Of a stretch of 25,240 bases of DNA, positions 1 to 10,347 are shown in pieces (position 1 is the first letter of the stretch; each line of letters begins with the position of its first letter). The stretch is from Pelargonium cotyledonis. Lineage: Eukaryota; Streptophyta; Magnoliopsida; Geraniales; Geraniaceae. The notes beneath the pieces are model-generated. The model was not told the DNA's origin. It searched no databases and saw only the letters and a program-made list of their open reading frames with translations. The stretch lies in the NCBI GenBank assembly GCA_036897625.1, contig JAYMTA010000685.1:1-25240 (forward strand). The letters run 5' to 3'. The position numbers and the translations under genes were made by a program.

Positions 1-234
1 CATGCAAAACCCTAATTGAGGGCCAAATCCAAAAAACCGGTAAGTCCAAGGGGTCTAGTGACATTTTACCCTTCTAACCAATCATTGTAGAGTGGATGGA
101 TTCATAAATATGGTATAATATATAAATACATTTTTTAGAAACTTCTATTCGAATATGATGTGGCTATTGTAGGCCACAAAAAAAAAGAAAAAAAAAAAGA
201 AGAATTATTGATAATAAAATTTCAATCTAAAAAA
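1..234. other. AT-rich intergenic sequence, nothing recognised
   Basis: I see no convincing open reading frame, RNA gene or repeat boundary here. It is AT-rich with an A-rich run near 178-200. An AAACCCTA-like motif lies at the very left edge, but with no gene beside it it cannot be called regulatory. Confidence 0.5.
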
Positions 235-1215
235 TTCAATTTTTCTTAGCGAGTAATTATAACACTTTATTAATGAACAAATGGAAGACATCGATACAAC
301 CGAGAACATAAAAGAAAACCGACCTAACAAAAAGCAACTAACAAACTAAAATCGACTAAAACATGAAAATAAAATCGAAACCTAAGTGCCCAACCAGAAA
401 GAGAACTTAGAAGGAAAAAAAAAGGGGCCCTAGTATAAACACCTCCCCCCCCATTCAGTCAACCTAAGTCAGACCGAAACCTAAAGCCAAGACGCACATG
501 ACCCAGTCCACTCACGACGCCGACTACTTTGCATCAAGCCATCGAACTGTCGTGCTGGGGTCCACCACCCCCACGAGCCGACCCTTCCTTGTTTGCCGAG
601 ACCTCATCACTCTCCCTGGACTGAATTTTGCAATGACCAAATGTCCGCAGCCGCAGCTCTAGTAAGAAGAAAACCCTAACAACACACCAAATCCTACACG
701 AGTGTCTCCGCCGCGCTCTGCTAAAAACCAGTAAAGAAACTTATACCGTTGCTTGGAAGGTCTCACCACCACGATTACTCACACACCAAATCTGGAGTCG
801 GGACAAATCTGATCCAAATCTGTCGTCTCCTAGAGACACCACGAAACAGGAACACAAGCGCCTCCTTTCGTTTGCGCTCCTCGTTGCGTCACATGCTCTC
901 TTTCTGGTTCCTTGTTCCCCTGATCGCCAGAGCACTTGCCCCCTCTGCCGTCCTCGGAAAGTCGCTGGATCAGGTTCACTGTGAGCCCAAGCCAAGCCCC
1001 GCTAGATTCCCTTACGCCACGCCCTGACCTCCCTTGTCGCCTCCGAGGACCCGAGACAAAGTATGTCCAAGCTCCCCCTGACCCACAAACACTCGCTTGC
1101 ACGGCTACTCGCCGGAAAACCTCTCTAATCACTTATCACACTCGCCGCCAAATCCTAGGCAGTGGTACTTTCACCACGAGAGAAAGTCCGCCAAAATTCA
1201 TTTTTCATAATGATA
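235..1215 (-). mobile_element. GC-rich block, possible retroelement 3' portion (minus strand)
   Basis: Between about 430 and 1190 base composition turns sharply GC-rich against AT-rich flanks, and several overlapping ORFs are open in different frames on both strands, none resembling a protein I know. Read on the minus strand, the block ends in a U-rich tail with an AATAAA signal (complement of 266-271), as the 3' end of a retroelement or transcribed gene copy would. No reverse transcriptase, gag or RNase H motif is visible. I infer a non-autonomous or heavily decayed retroelement. A fragment of an untranslated exon, or a sequence caught inside a DNA transposon, is equally possible. Confidence 0.3.
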
Positions 1216-1730
1216 ATCAAATTTAAATCTTCATTTCACAAATGAAATAATTCAAATTACTTTTGATTAGGGAAAAAAGAATAACACTCCAAAAGCCACA
1301 AAAATAGCCTAGTGGGCTAAGGTCTCAAAGCCCCCCCAAAAAAATCAGTTTTAAATTGATTTTCCCAAAAAAAAAAAAAAATAGCATAGAGCTGAATTTG
1401 GATTCATACAATAATTCTGCAATTCTTATTATTTATATTTAGTAAAAGTTTTGTTTTGCATATATAAGAGTTACAATTATGAATATATATCATTGCAACT
1501 AAAAATGATGATTTATTTCATGAATATATTCCAACAAATTCAAATTGTCATAATGTACCTACAAAAATAAAAGTAATAAAAGTCTTAAGGGTCACAGTAT
1601 ATTTGATTTAAGGTTTCTAGTAACGTTGTTAGATTTATAATTGTGCTACATATAATAATTTAAGATATTAAAACTAAAATGCCAACTTGGTCGGTAATGT
1701 TACATTACCACAACTATATGTAGTCACTTT
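1216..1730. other. AT-rich intergenic sequence
   Basis: Contains homopolymer runs (C run then A runs near 1330-1380) and no supported gene. It could belong to the same decayed repeat as the block on its left, but I see no boundary signal. Confidence 0.4.
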
Positions 1731-1870
1731 CACTTTATATTGTACGGATGTGAGTTTCATTAATATTTCTCATTCCTCCTTACGTGCAAGCTAGATAAGA
1801 GCAATGAGCACGAGCTCTCGAACTTGCACGTTGATAGATGTACTTAAGTCGAGAGTGTCACTTAACACTT
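1731..1870. repeat. Diverged direct repeat, copy A
   Basis: Starts with CACTTTATATT and continues through GTGCAAGCTAGATAA, a stretch with GCACGA, then GATAGATG.ACTTAA.TCGA. The same ordered series of words recurs about 300 bp downstream (copy B at 2030-2150). The copies differ by many substitutions and small indels, so the duplication is old. The family is probably a dispersed repeat, possibly LTR-derived, but I cannot name it. Confidence 0.5.
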
Positions 1871-2029
1871 CTTACCTAATGCATGAACTTAAGTCGGGAG
1901 GTAAGGTTGTAGGTCATTACTCATTAGGCATTGTTGGGCTATACAATACGTATAACAATTTGGGCTTCCACCAATAAAAAATCAATCTTATTAGTAAAGT
2001 TTCATTTGCATCTTTACTTGTAGCTTCTT

Positions 2030-2150
2030 CACTTTATATTTTACCGATGTAAGATTTTTTAACACTTCCCTTGATGTGCAAGTTGGATAAAAGAGATGAC
2101 CTTAGCACGAACCTGCATGTGGATAGATGGACTTAACTCGAAATATCACC
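2030..2150. repeat. Diverged direct repeat, copy B
   Basis: Second copy of the 1731-1870 repeat: CACTTTATATTTTACCGATGTAAG, then GTGCAAGTTGGATAA, GCACGAACCTGCA and GATAGATGGACTTAACTCGA in the same order. It is about 20 bp shorter than copy A. The roughly 160 bp between the copies contains no recognisable gene. Confidence 0.5.
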
Positions 2151-2257
2151 TTACATATTGGGTTACAAAAACCATTACACAAACCATTCTTAATTGAAGA
2201 TTTGAAGTACATTAAGGTAATGGAGTAATGGAATCACAAAAATTCTTGAAAAGTTGG

Positions 2258-2374
2258 TCATTTTGTGCAGTTGAAGCCATGGCAAACAGAGAGGATTATG
2301 ATCAGAATTAAAATGATAATTAAAATTGCAACAAGACTCAGCAAAATCCTCTTCTTCATGCTCATTTTCTCCAT
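2258..2374 (-). CDS. Possible 38-residue single-span membrane or secreted peptide
   Basis: An ORF of 38 codons plus TGA on the minus strand, starting at the ATG at 2374-2372. The product opens with MEKMSMKKR, followed by about 21 almost purely Leu/Ile/Val residues (positions 10-30), then CHGFNCTK at the end. It would make one membrane helix or an uncleaved signal anchor with a short Cys-containing tail. Just upstream of the ATG on the minus strand is a good 3' splice site (TTTGTGCAG|GAG at 2385/2384). Possible donors at 2474 (CAG|GTCC) or 2453 (AA|GTTACT) would define a 69-90 bp 5'UTR intron. A TATA-like ATAAATAC lies near 2649-2656. An in-frame TAA upstream fixes the start. I do not recognise the family; such short ORFs can occur by chance. 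Confidence 0.3.
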   Translation of the reverse strand: MEKMSMKKRILLSLVAILIIILILIIILSVCHGFNCTK

Positions 2375-2384
2375 CTCAAATCTC

Positions 2385-2660
2385 CTGCACAAATTGCTAG
2401 AAAATTAATTGAGCTAAAATATAATTTATAAAAATAAAAGAACATGCAGTAACTTGAGAGAAATAGAAATGGACCTGAAAAAAAGTTGGTCTGAGAATTG
2501 AAGGCTCAAGTGTATGAATTGTGTAGTTGGTTCACTTTGACAAATTTGAGTACAAATATTGGTGTGTTTGTGTTTGGGAGAGGGAAACATATTGGAATCA
2601 TCGATTGGCCGGCCGGTTTTTTGTATCAATTTTAACTTATTTGCATACTTGTATTTATGT
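2385..2660 (-). promoter_or_regulatory. Putative 5'UTR, intron and TATA region of the short peptide ORF
   Basis: Minus-strand reading gives, in order, a TATA-like ATAAATAC (about 2656-2649), a CCAAT-containing stretch, a C/A-rich leader-like segment and a candidate small intron ending at 2385. A 67-codon ORF on this strand (2629-2426) falls inside this presumed untranslated segment and has no recognisable features. The arrangement is suggestive only. Confidence 0.25.
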
Positions 2661-2730
2661 AATGAATTATTCTATTTTAGATTTAAAATTACCAACTAAA
2701 AAGTCAAAAGTTATACTTTAATTATTCATT

Positions 2731-3632
2731 TGACATATTGTATTAAGTCTAGCGAAACAACGAGGTATCCGGAGGTGCTTTTGGGACGCCTCATCATGCG
2801 TGAAAATAAGGTACTCAATCGGAATAAACGAAAGCGTTTAGAAGAGAACGTAAAGAGAGAATGAGGCACTTCTCTTACCAAGAAATGAGAGATTTTGTAT
2901 TTATACGTCTCTCCAATTATCACCATGTGTAGACGTGTGATTGGTTGATAATGATGAGGGGTCTGTCTTGAGGACCACTTGTGGCTTGGGCCTCTTGTCT
3001 CGCGGGTGTCGGACGTGTTTGAGGGTCCACTTACGCCTCTTGTGTGTCGGGGCGTCAATCAAAATACCTAGAAGCTTCTACCGCAAGGACTAGCGCTCTA
3101 GGGTCCTGAGAACGAGCACCATGTGTGGAAGAATGAATGAGAAGTCATGGATCCAAGACCACATTGCCTTGTCGCAACTGTCTAGATGTATGACTTTGCG
3201 AATGTGTTGCACCTCGAGGTTGTTGCGACTGTCTAGGCGTGCTGCACCTCATAGCGTAAAACACACCTCGAGGTCCTCGTGACTATCTGGGCATTCACGT
3301 GACTTCGCAGATGTGCCTCTCTTCGAAGGTGTGATGTGGGCTTAGTTGTTTCTTTGATGGTTCGTATATAGCCAAGTGATGTTGGTCGTCGCTTATGACT
3401 TCGAGCGCACACGTCGTCGAGTGACTTTGGGTGTCGACGGATGCATCTCATGACCGTGGGCGTGTGTAATGGCTTATGGTGCCGACGTTGATGAGATCAA
3501 GAGCGGGTCTGCTAATACGCGGTTCAAGAGTAAGTCCACGAATACTTTATCCTGAGGTGGAGATGGAATGACGCTCGTGCGCCAAACGTCACGTTAAAAT
3601 TGATCAATTGAACTTATATTTCTCGTGCAACA
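2731..3632 (-). mobile_element. Probable solo LTR, minus orientation
   Basis: On the minus strand the block begins TGTTGCACGAG at 3632, as LTRs start with TG. It has a TATA-like GTATAAATAC at 2906-2897, followed by a CT-rich leader resembling the R/U5 part of an LTR, and a possible CA end near 2731 or 2739. The U3-like part (about 3080-3480) has short internal repeats around CACCTCGAGG, TGTTGCGACTGTCTA and GACTTCG. I found no clean target-site duplication and no second LTR or internal domain, so this is either a solo LTR or a truncated element. The left edge is uncertain by about 10 bp. Confidence 0.4.
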
Positions 3633-3772
3633 TCAGTTATTCTCAACTCAAAACAATTTTGATTTATTAGAGTCGCGCCAATATAGAATTTGAAATTCAA
3701 ATCAAATTTTCGGTTGGCTAATATGACGTAAAGAGCCACTCTAATTGAAGAAAAAAAATCTCCACAAAATAC
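3633..3772. other. Intergenic spacer upstream of the bromodomain gene
   Basis: AT-rich spacer between the probable LTR and the promoter of the bromodomain gene. No gene or repeat seen. Confidence 0.4.
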
Positions 3773-3797
3773 AAAGGCCCATTTAAGATGGGCCTTT
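3773..3797 (+). promoter_or_regulatory. Perfect inverted repeat of two site II motifs
   Basis: AAAGGCCCAT, a 5-bp spacer TTAAG, and ATGGGCCTTT form a perfect 10-bp inverted repeat. Each arm contains a site II element (TGGGCC/GGCCCA), the class bound by plant TCP factors in promoters of growth and housekeeping genes. It lies about 170-190 bp upstream of the likely transcription start of the bromodomain gene. A further AGCCCA (TGGGCT) motif is at about 3949-3954. Regulation by TCP-type factors is inferred from motif identity only. Confidence 0.5.
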
Positions 3798-3959
3798 CAA
3801 ATTTGGGTCCGGTTTACAAATACGATGTCGTATTTTCTAATGAAATAAAAGGGCTTCTCAAATACTATACGGCGTCGTTTGGTTTGGTCTAATTAGGAAG
3901 AAAAATATAATTCTTGGAAGGTTTTAATATAGGTAGCTCTCGATATTAGCCCATTAGGC

Positions 3960-4874
3960 TTAAACACACACACACGCACTGTGAGAAATAGAGGTTCCCG
4001 CTCAGATTTCTCTCCGAGGTACCTTCTAATTTTTTGTTTTATTTTATTTTTCGAAAGCTTTAATGAAATTTCGCATCTTCATTATTATTTTTTCAATTTT
4101 ATTGGACCGATTCGGTCGTTTATTTGCCGTCTCAATCCACTGTTATGGTCGTTTCTTCACGAACCCATCACTGTTTCCACGACATTGCCGATCCTTTGTT
4201 CAAATTTCTATGTCAATTTGAGTTTTGGTGGAGTTTGGAGGCGTATTTCTATTTGGGTTTTAGGATTTTTTTCTGCGGTGAATTTGGAGGGGAAAAGAGT
4301 GGATTTTGCAATGTTGGCGATTCTGAAGTTTAGGGTTTTTTGGATACTCTCTGTTGTTGGACTGATTTGTTGGGAAATTTTGGAGTTTGATTCAGAGTTT
4401 TTGCCTATTTTCATTACAAAGATTAGATCTTTTTGTTTGTTTGGTCTGAGAATTATGGGTGTTTTGGTTTGGAGATTGAAATCTAGGGTAATTCATGATT
4501 CTGTGAGCTACTGGTGGTGCATTAATTTTGTAATCATGAATTCTCTTAGAAAAAGAAAAAGAAAAAAAAAAGCTTCAAAAGATTACCTATTTTCCTTGTT
4601 ATGATATGTGGATGCCCAAATTTGTACATACTAGCTTTAGATAGTTGCTCATTCAAAAGTTTAATCTGTAGTTAAATTGCATGAAATTTGGTTGCTCTTA
4701 GATGATAAGAATACACATATTGTTGTCAGGAGCTGTAGCTAAAAACATAAGGTGGTGATTGAGGTCAGAAGGGGAACAATCTGAAGTTATCAATATCCAG
4801 TCTGCCGCTACTGGAAGCTTCTGTGGTAGGAAAACGCCTGTTTTTGGAAATTGGTAGTGGTTAGGAGTTAGGAT
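3960..4874 (+). other. 5'UTR of the bromodomain gene, split by a 713-bp intron
   Basis: A non-coding first exon from about 3960 (AC-rich leader) ends at CTCCGAG|GTACCT (4016/4017). The intron runs to the 3' splice site TGTTGTCAG|GAG (4729/4730). The rest of the leader (4730-4874) contains no upstream ATG. The intron begins with a long T-rich tract, typical of plant leader introns. A 207-codon plus-strand ORF at 3981-4604 crosses this splice donor, is very rich in F, L and I, and is best explained as intron read-through. The transcription start is estimated. Confidence 0.55.
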
Positions 4875-7800
4875 ATGAAGCGCAAGCGTGGCCACAAGAA
4901 AGGGAAACAAAAACGCCCCGGTGTGGTTACTGTAAATGAAGCGCCCCCAAAAGCTATCAGTGTTAATACCGACGACAATTCGGGTGTGGATGAGTTTGGG
5001 AATGATGAATGCAACTCTCAAATGGACATTGATACGCCTTCTTCAACAGGGACTGATCAGCCACACCATTTAGCTAACATTAATACTGATGGATCAATTG
5101 ATAAGGCAGCGGGAAAAACAGTTGGGCGTGTTAAAGTAAAGCTGAAGACTTCAAAACTGTTAGACACTCAAGTTAATTCTTCAGATGCACCCACACATAG
5201 TGACACTGATAAGAGTAGCCAGCAGCTGGGCTTAGAGAAACAGAATGCAGTTACTGATAAGACGGAAGATAGTGCCAACTCGTTGCGTGAAATGAAAGTT
5301 GGCAACTCTGAGAGTCTGTCAAAGAAAGCAGGGAGCATAAGGATTAAGTCATCTAAAAGTTTAGGTTCTTCAAGCATTAACCAGACAAGTAATGGAGGAC
5401 CAGTGCAGAAGGAGGTTAGACAGCAAAAAGAATCAAGGGTACCCCATCAGGAACCTCAATATAGCAAGGAAGAGTTGGATGCTGCTCTGTCGGTATGTTG
5501 ATAAAAAAATTTGAAACTTTATGTTACAATGCAAAATTTGAAAATCTTATCATGTGGTTTGTGTCTGAAACATACTTACTGAATATGTACTTATTGTTGC
5601 CTACACTGACCCCATTTATAGGTGATTAAGAAGGTAATGAAAATGGATGCAGCTGAGCCATTCAATGCCCCTGTGAATCCCGTCGCTCTGGGAATACCCG
5701 TAAGTCGGATTTATATTTGCACAATGTTTATTCTAAGGGGTGGCAGTTGCAAGTTATTGTTACGTTTATCACCCTATGTGAAGATTTTTTTATATGTGTG
5801 TGTATCTTGGTGTCTTAGTATTTGCTTATTGTTAATTGGTTACTATGTGGACTTGAATTCAAGATTGAGTTACTTGTTGATAATTGTTATTCTTATGGGG
5901 TGTTGTACGTCATTTCACACACAATCTCGAAATTATGTCACGGAAGTTTGCTATGAGTGGTTTTCATGTATGATTTCAGTTTTGTTATATTTTTAAGAGG
6001 ATATTGAGGGTGAGGGTTTATTTTCTTAATAATGTAACTTATCTGCTTTTACTAACTGCTTTTGATCTTTTTCTCGGGCAGGATTATTTTGATGTCATAG
6101 ATACACCAATGGATTTTGGAACTATATGCAGTAATCTTGAAAATGGTTTGAAGTATATGAATTCGGAGGATGTATTCAAAGATGTGCAGTACATATGGGA
6201 GAACTGTTACAAGTATAACAACAAGGGTGACTATATATTAGACCTTATGAGGCGAGTGAAGAAGAATTTTATGAAATATTGGACCGGAGCTGGGCTATTC
6301 AGTGATCAACCAAGGGGCACTAATGGTGAGTGCTGCATAGTTTTGGGTAATTGGGTTGTTCATTTTAGTAGTTTTGACTAATATTATCTGTACTTTCTCA
6401 TGGTAGGGGTTGAAAGCACTCAAGCCGAGGATGTTGCGGTGTCCGGTCAGGGAAAAGTCCATGTCAAAAGTGGTCAATCGAAACAAAAGACAAAAAAGCG
6501 TCATGGGTATGTTTAGTTGTCTTCATAATTGGCTACTATAAAATCATTTCAATCTTAACAAGGGTACCAGTATATACTTGCAAGTATCCCATAGACCCAA
6601 ACACATGTGTCAATACCCTCCCTTCTAATCAATGAGTCAGTGAACATTTGACGAGGCTTGTAACCAAAAATATTCCATTACCTGGCTAAGTACTGTGTAG
6701 GAGAGAAAGAGAGCATACTTATGTGTTGGTGTATGTGGGTTTGCTGCTGCTGCCCAGCCCCAGCAACTAGAGAATTGAAATTAAAATTGATTTAAGTAGA
6801 AAAGAAAACAAGACTAGTCTAATTCCACCTAATGACGATAAGAATAAGTTTAAGTTTGAGATTTTGGTCGGTAGCTTTGCTTGAAAATTGAAAAGAGTTG
6901 TAAGAGAGCGAATAAGATTGGAAGGAGTTGACGACTTGAATAAAGTTTTTTTTGAGAAATTTCATGAAATATGTTCATATAAAAACAAATAAAATGAGAT
7001 GTATTTTTTCTTTCAAAATGACACTTCTTTTAATAGGAGCATCTATCTGGACAACTCTTACTGTTTTGTTCTGACTTAAACAATCCTAGATGTGTCTTAT
7101 TTCTGCTGTTCTCATTTGCAGCGGAAGACGCCATAAAAGTGATTGTTTATGTGCTATATGTGTTCTGAAGCGTCGACGGAGAGAGCGTGAGGAGAGTGAA
7201 AGAATTGCTAGAGGTCAGGCTGGAGTTGGTGATGGTAATTTTTGTCAAGACTTCAAGCAAGAGGTATATAGGGTTCTTCTGTCGATATTATGCTACCTAA
7301 TTTTATTGATTACATAATTGTAATAAATTTGTAAATCATATCTACAGAAAAATTTGTAGAATTCTGAAACTTGTGCAGTTGCTTATCCTTGGAGTGGTCA
7401 TAGATTATGATATGAAAGGTGCTAATTAGTAATTACAACGATAAGAGAATATTAATTTAATTCTCTTGCTCAGTTTGCTTTCAATAGCCTTGTAGAGGAC
7501 TCCATAAAAGTTACAACACAACAGGACTCTCAAATGCTTTATTAAATTATGCACTGGGCAAGAGAGAGTTAACAAAATGCATTTTACTGCTTTGGTTGTT
7601 TTCTCTTTAGTCATTCAGTTGCACTGAACAGACTAGATTCTTTAATATTTATCTTTATAATTTAATTTTATGTCTTTTTCTTCAAGGACACTTCATTTCT
7701 AGAAAGCCCTGGTGGTGAGGATTCGTCATCGAATATGGATACTGATGAAGATGCTGATTTGGAAGAAAAGGGAGATGAAGTTAAATTGGAGGATACTGAT

Positions 7801-8755
7801 CAGCAACATAGCCGGATGGAGGAGCAGGAACTGGAGGAAGAGGGGAAGATTCAAAGGAATGTTGAAGGAGGAACTCCCGAGCAATCACATGTTGGAGATA
7901 GATCTACGGAGGAAGCTCAAAGACAGTCTGAAACGAAAATGTCTGAAAATCTAGATGGAGCCCGAAATGACACTCCAAAAGAAACGACTTCATTGCAGCA
8001 TGAGGAAGAAAGTGCTGCAGACCAACAACGCCAACAAAAGGTATTTCAGCAATGTTACGTATAATGGTGCCAGTCAGACCCCACTAACAAGGTCCACGTT
8101 TTAGTAGTGGAAGCCCAAGCCATTATGGGTAGTCTAGTATTGAAACTTAACACTAGTGACAAACGTCCTGCTAATGCATATACATATAGTTGAAATCAAC
8201 ATTACCTTGACTTTCCACATCCTCTTTAATTGCAAATGCAGTCTAATAATTAGCTGATGCACATAACTAATTCTGTATTGTATCTCTGTCAATATTGTCT
8301 TCTTGGTTTCTCTTTCGCTTTTCTAATTATGTATACGATTCATCATTCATCACAATTGCTTTCTAAAGTGTATTTGGATGATGTGTATACCATTTCCCTT
8401 ATACATCCATACAGTTGGCTCTTTTGGAGATATTATTTCTAGAATGGGAGCCTTAACATTTTTGCGAAGTCAATTAATGGTTCACATTTTCCATTTTCTG
8501 TATGTTGCAGTATCATTAGTTATTTTTAGAATGTCACTTTCTTTGACTTGGTTACAGGAATCCCAGATGCGGCATCAAAAAGCTAAAATATATGAGAAGT
8601 TTCATCATGAAAATCCCATGCTTTTGAATTTATGTGGGGTCCTATTCCCTGAAAATCGCAAGTCTGTCTGGAGCGGGCCTCACTCACTGGTTCAACATCG
8701 AAGTTCTGCTCGCACCAGTTCTATTCATGCAGCCTTCAAAAAACTCATGAAGTAG
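4875..8755 (+). CDS. Plant bromodomain protein, C-terminus truncated by a frameshift
   Basis: Acetyl-lysine reader, presumably nuclear. Coding exons: 4875-5492, 5622-5699, 6082-6325, 6407-6506, 7122-7263, 7687-8040, 8558-8755; phases join without breaks to give 577 residues. The N-terminus MKRKRGHKKGKQKRP is a basic, NLS-like segment. The bromodomain spans about 198-300, built by three exons: LDAALS-VIKKVMK (helix Z), ZA loop EPFNAPVNPVALGIP, YFDVIDTPMDFGTI, and YKYNN with the ligand-binding Asn at about 278. The usual WPF shelf reads EPF (218-220). A Cys cluster plus basic run, CLCAICVLKRRRRERE, starts at C355. Residues about 405-440 are very acidic. The last exon stops at TAG 8753-8755, but the frame appears to have continued into another exon (see the entry at 8855). 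Similar proteins are annotated in plants as DNA-binding bromodomain proteins; I cannot assign an exact orthologue. Confidence 0.9.
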
Positions 8756-8762
8756 GCTCTTG

Positions 8763-8854
8763 GTAAGATGTTTCCTCTAATAGTCTAATACATACATTTC
8801 CTCGAAACAATATCACAGTTCTTTTACTTATTTTGTTGTTATAAACCTGTTCAG
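8763..8854 (+). other. 92-bp intron downstream of the premature stop
   Basis: Begins with a strong donor, CTTG|GTAAGATG, and ends with CTGTTCAG|GAT. It is U-rich and of normal plant intron size. Because the intron falls just after the TAG at 8753-8755, it would now lie in the 3'UTR. That supports the view that the coding region once extended past it. Confidence 0.6.
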
Positions 8855-8959
8855 GATAAAAGCAAAAGGAAACTTTCAGAAGTCTTGCGATTTGAGAATG
8901 GTGCAGATGTCTGTAGTGAAAATACAGCTTCAGTGGACGATGACTTATTGAAGGACTAA
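8855..8959 (+). pseudogene. Orphaned last coding exon of the bromodomain gene
   Basis: One frame is open for 34 codons from the splice acceptor to TAA at 8957-8959. It starts DKSKRKLSEVLRFENG and ends SVDDDLLKD, with codon choice and composition like the rest of the protein. The splice joins the preceding exon in the wrong phase by one base. Taking the T at 8753 as an extra base would both remove the TAG and bring this exon into frame, with three more codons in between (Arg-Leu-Leu). So this looks like a real C-terminal exon cut off by a one-base insertion. A sequencing or assembly error at this one base is an equally good explanation. Confidence 0.6.
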
Positions 8960-9180
8960 ATCTCGAGCTCAATGGTGCGCGTAGTTGAGCGATCGTTGCC
9001 AAATCATCGATAGTTACTCTGGGGATGCAATGCCGGTGACACCAACACATTTAAGAATGTAAATTATGAGACCCTTTTCTTTGCAGTTATTTTGTGCCTA
9101 ATATGGGTCACAGTGGGATATTTTTACAATTTCTTATTGTAAAGCTGAACTTTGTAGAACAAAATTAGTAAATGTGGTTT
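8960..9180 (+). other. 3'UTR of the bromodomain gene
   Basis: U-rich sequence following the last exon, with stretches such as TTTTGTGCC and TTATTGTAAAGC typical of plant polyadenylation regions. No AATAAA is present and the exact end is not determined. Confidence 0.4.
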
Positions 9181-9271
9181 TTAGCAAGAATGCTGAAGTT
9201 TGTTTGTATTCTAGTATCAATTTATTCCAAGGATCTAGAAATATTTATAATTATATGAAATTTGTACTAAT

Positions 9272-9710
9272 GGTTAAAATGGTCCTCTTAACTTTCAAAA
9301 AGTTACCGTTTTAAACTTTTAGTCCTCAAATTTTGGACAAGCCAAAATAGTTCTTAAACTTTCATTGTTGGGGGTCAAAATGAAAAATACTAAATGTATA
9401 AATTTTTTTTTGTACAAAATGATGTAACAGTCTACGTAGCATGTGTATATTTCATATTTTTGTGATTTTAAAATAAATTTTAATAATAAAACCCCGATAT
9501 ATATGATATACCACCCTCCTATGAATTTCTGGCGCGGAGTGCCCGATATATAAGACATGACGTATACGTGGCGTGCCAACTCATCAATTAATTAAATGAT
9601 ATGTCATCTCTCGTTGTTTGACTAATTATTTTGTACAAGTATTTTTGTTCAAAATTTGAGACATATAGCATTACTCGGTCAAAATAGTCTCCACCGTTAG
9701 TCAAAATTAG
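9272..9710. mobile_element. Degraded inverted-repeat DNA transposon remnant
   Basis: Left part GGTTAAAATGGTCCTCTTAA, then AGTCCTCAAATTTTGGACAAG and CCAAAATAG, is the style of terminus common in plant Mutator-like and MITE elements. On the opposite strand, the segment at about 9640-9700 reads ACTATTTTGACC, then GTCTCAAATTTTGAACAAAAAT, a partial inverted match. Between lie two copies of CCCGATATATA. The ends do not align cleanly and no target-site duplication was found, so this is a relic at best. It lies in the spacer between the convergent bromodomain and TruA genes. Confidence 0.35.
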
Positions 9711-10347
9711 TTGTCTGATAGTTTGATGATGTGGAAAATGAAAAATAAACAAATAAAATTTTCAATATACATGTGGAGCTTGTGTGTCATTTTATTACCA
9801 TGTGGTAATGATGTGGCATTTTAGTTAAATAATTAATTATATATAGGATGGTGATGTGGCAAAGCTTGAAATATAAATATTTAATTAAATTTTAAATGAC
9901 ACATGTCACATGGACTTTCTTAACTTCAGTTTTACTTGAAAAATTAAATATTTTGTAGCGGCGAGCGTTTAGGCTTCAATACACAAAATCTCAAGTTCGA
10001 GGCCTAAGAAATGTAGTATTATATATGATATTCAATAAAATGTAATGTTATTCCGGCTTCTTATAAAATAAAATGATAATACATGCCAAAGATAGGTTAT
10101 TCGCGTCTAATGTTTCACAAGAAAGACGCGCAAACGTGAGTTTCAACCAAAAGTAGTTCCAAGTCTTGCCCTTTTTCCCAAAATGACATGAAACAAAATC
10201 CCAAGAATCATCATCCTCTTGTACAAGAGCTTGATTCTTGAACTCTTATCTTAAGAAGATTACTATTTCGAATGGAAAAAAATAAATAAACAAATTGTCT
10301 ACAAGAGCACATTTCTTCCCCATAATTTAAGATGAGGCCACCTCTAA
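9711..10347. other. Convergent intergenic spacer and 3' flank of the TruA gene
   Basis: AT-rich, with several ATGATGTGG(C/A) words at about 9724-9860 that may belong to the adjacent transposon relic. The stretch 9958-10010 has a faint tRNA B-box-like AGTTCGAGGCC but no matching A box, so I do not call a SINE. The part next to 10347 should contain the 3'UTR of the minus-strand TruA gene; its end is not determined. Confidence 0.35.

Noticed and set aside
741-1226. Four overlapping ORFs of 84-100 codons
   Set aside because: Open on both strands only because the block is GC-rich. None has recognisable motifs and no splice or start context favours one.
3981-4604. 207-codon plus-strand ORF
   Set aside because: It crosses the splice donor at 4016/4017, is dominated by Phe/Leu/Ile from a T-rich intron, and shows no domain. 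It is leader exon plus intron read-through.
9958-10010. Second SINE head
   Set aside because: A B-box-like AGTTCGAGGCC is present, but no A box at the right distance and no poly(A) tail.
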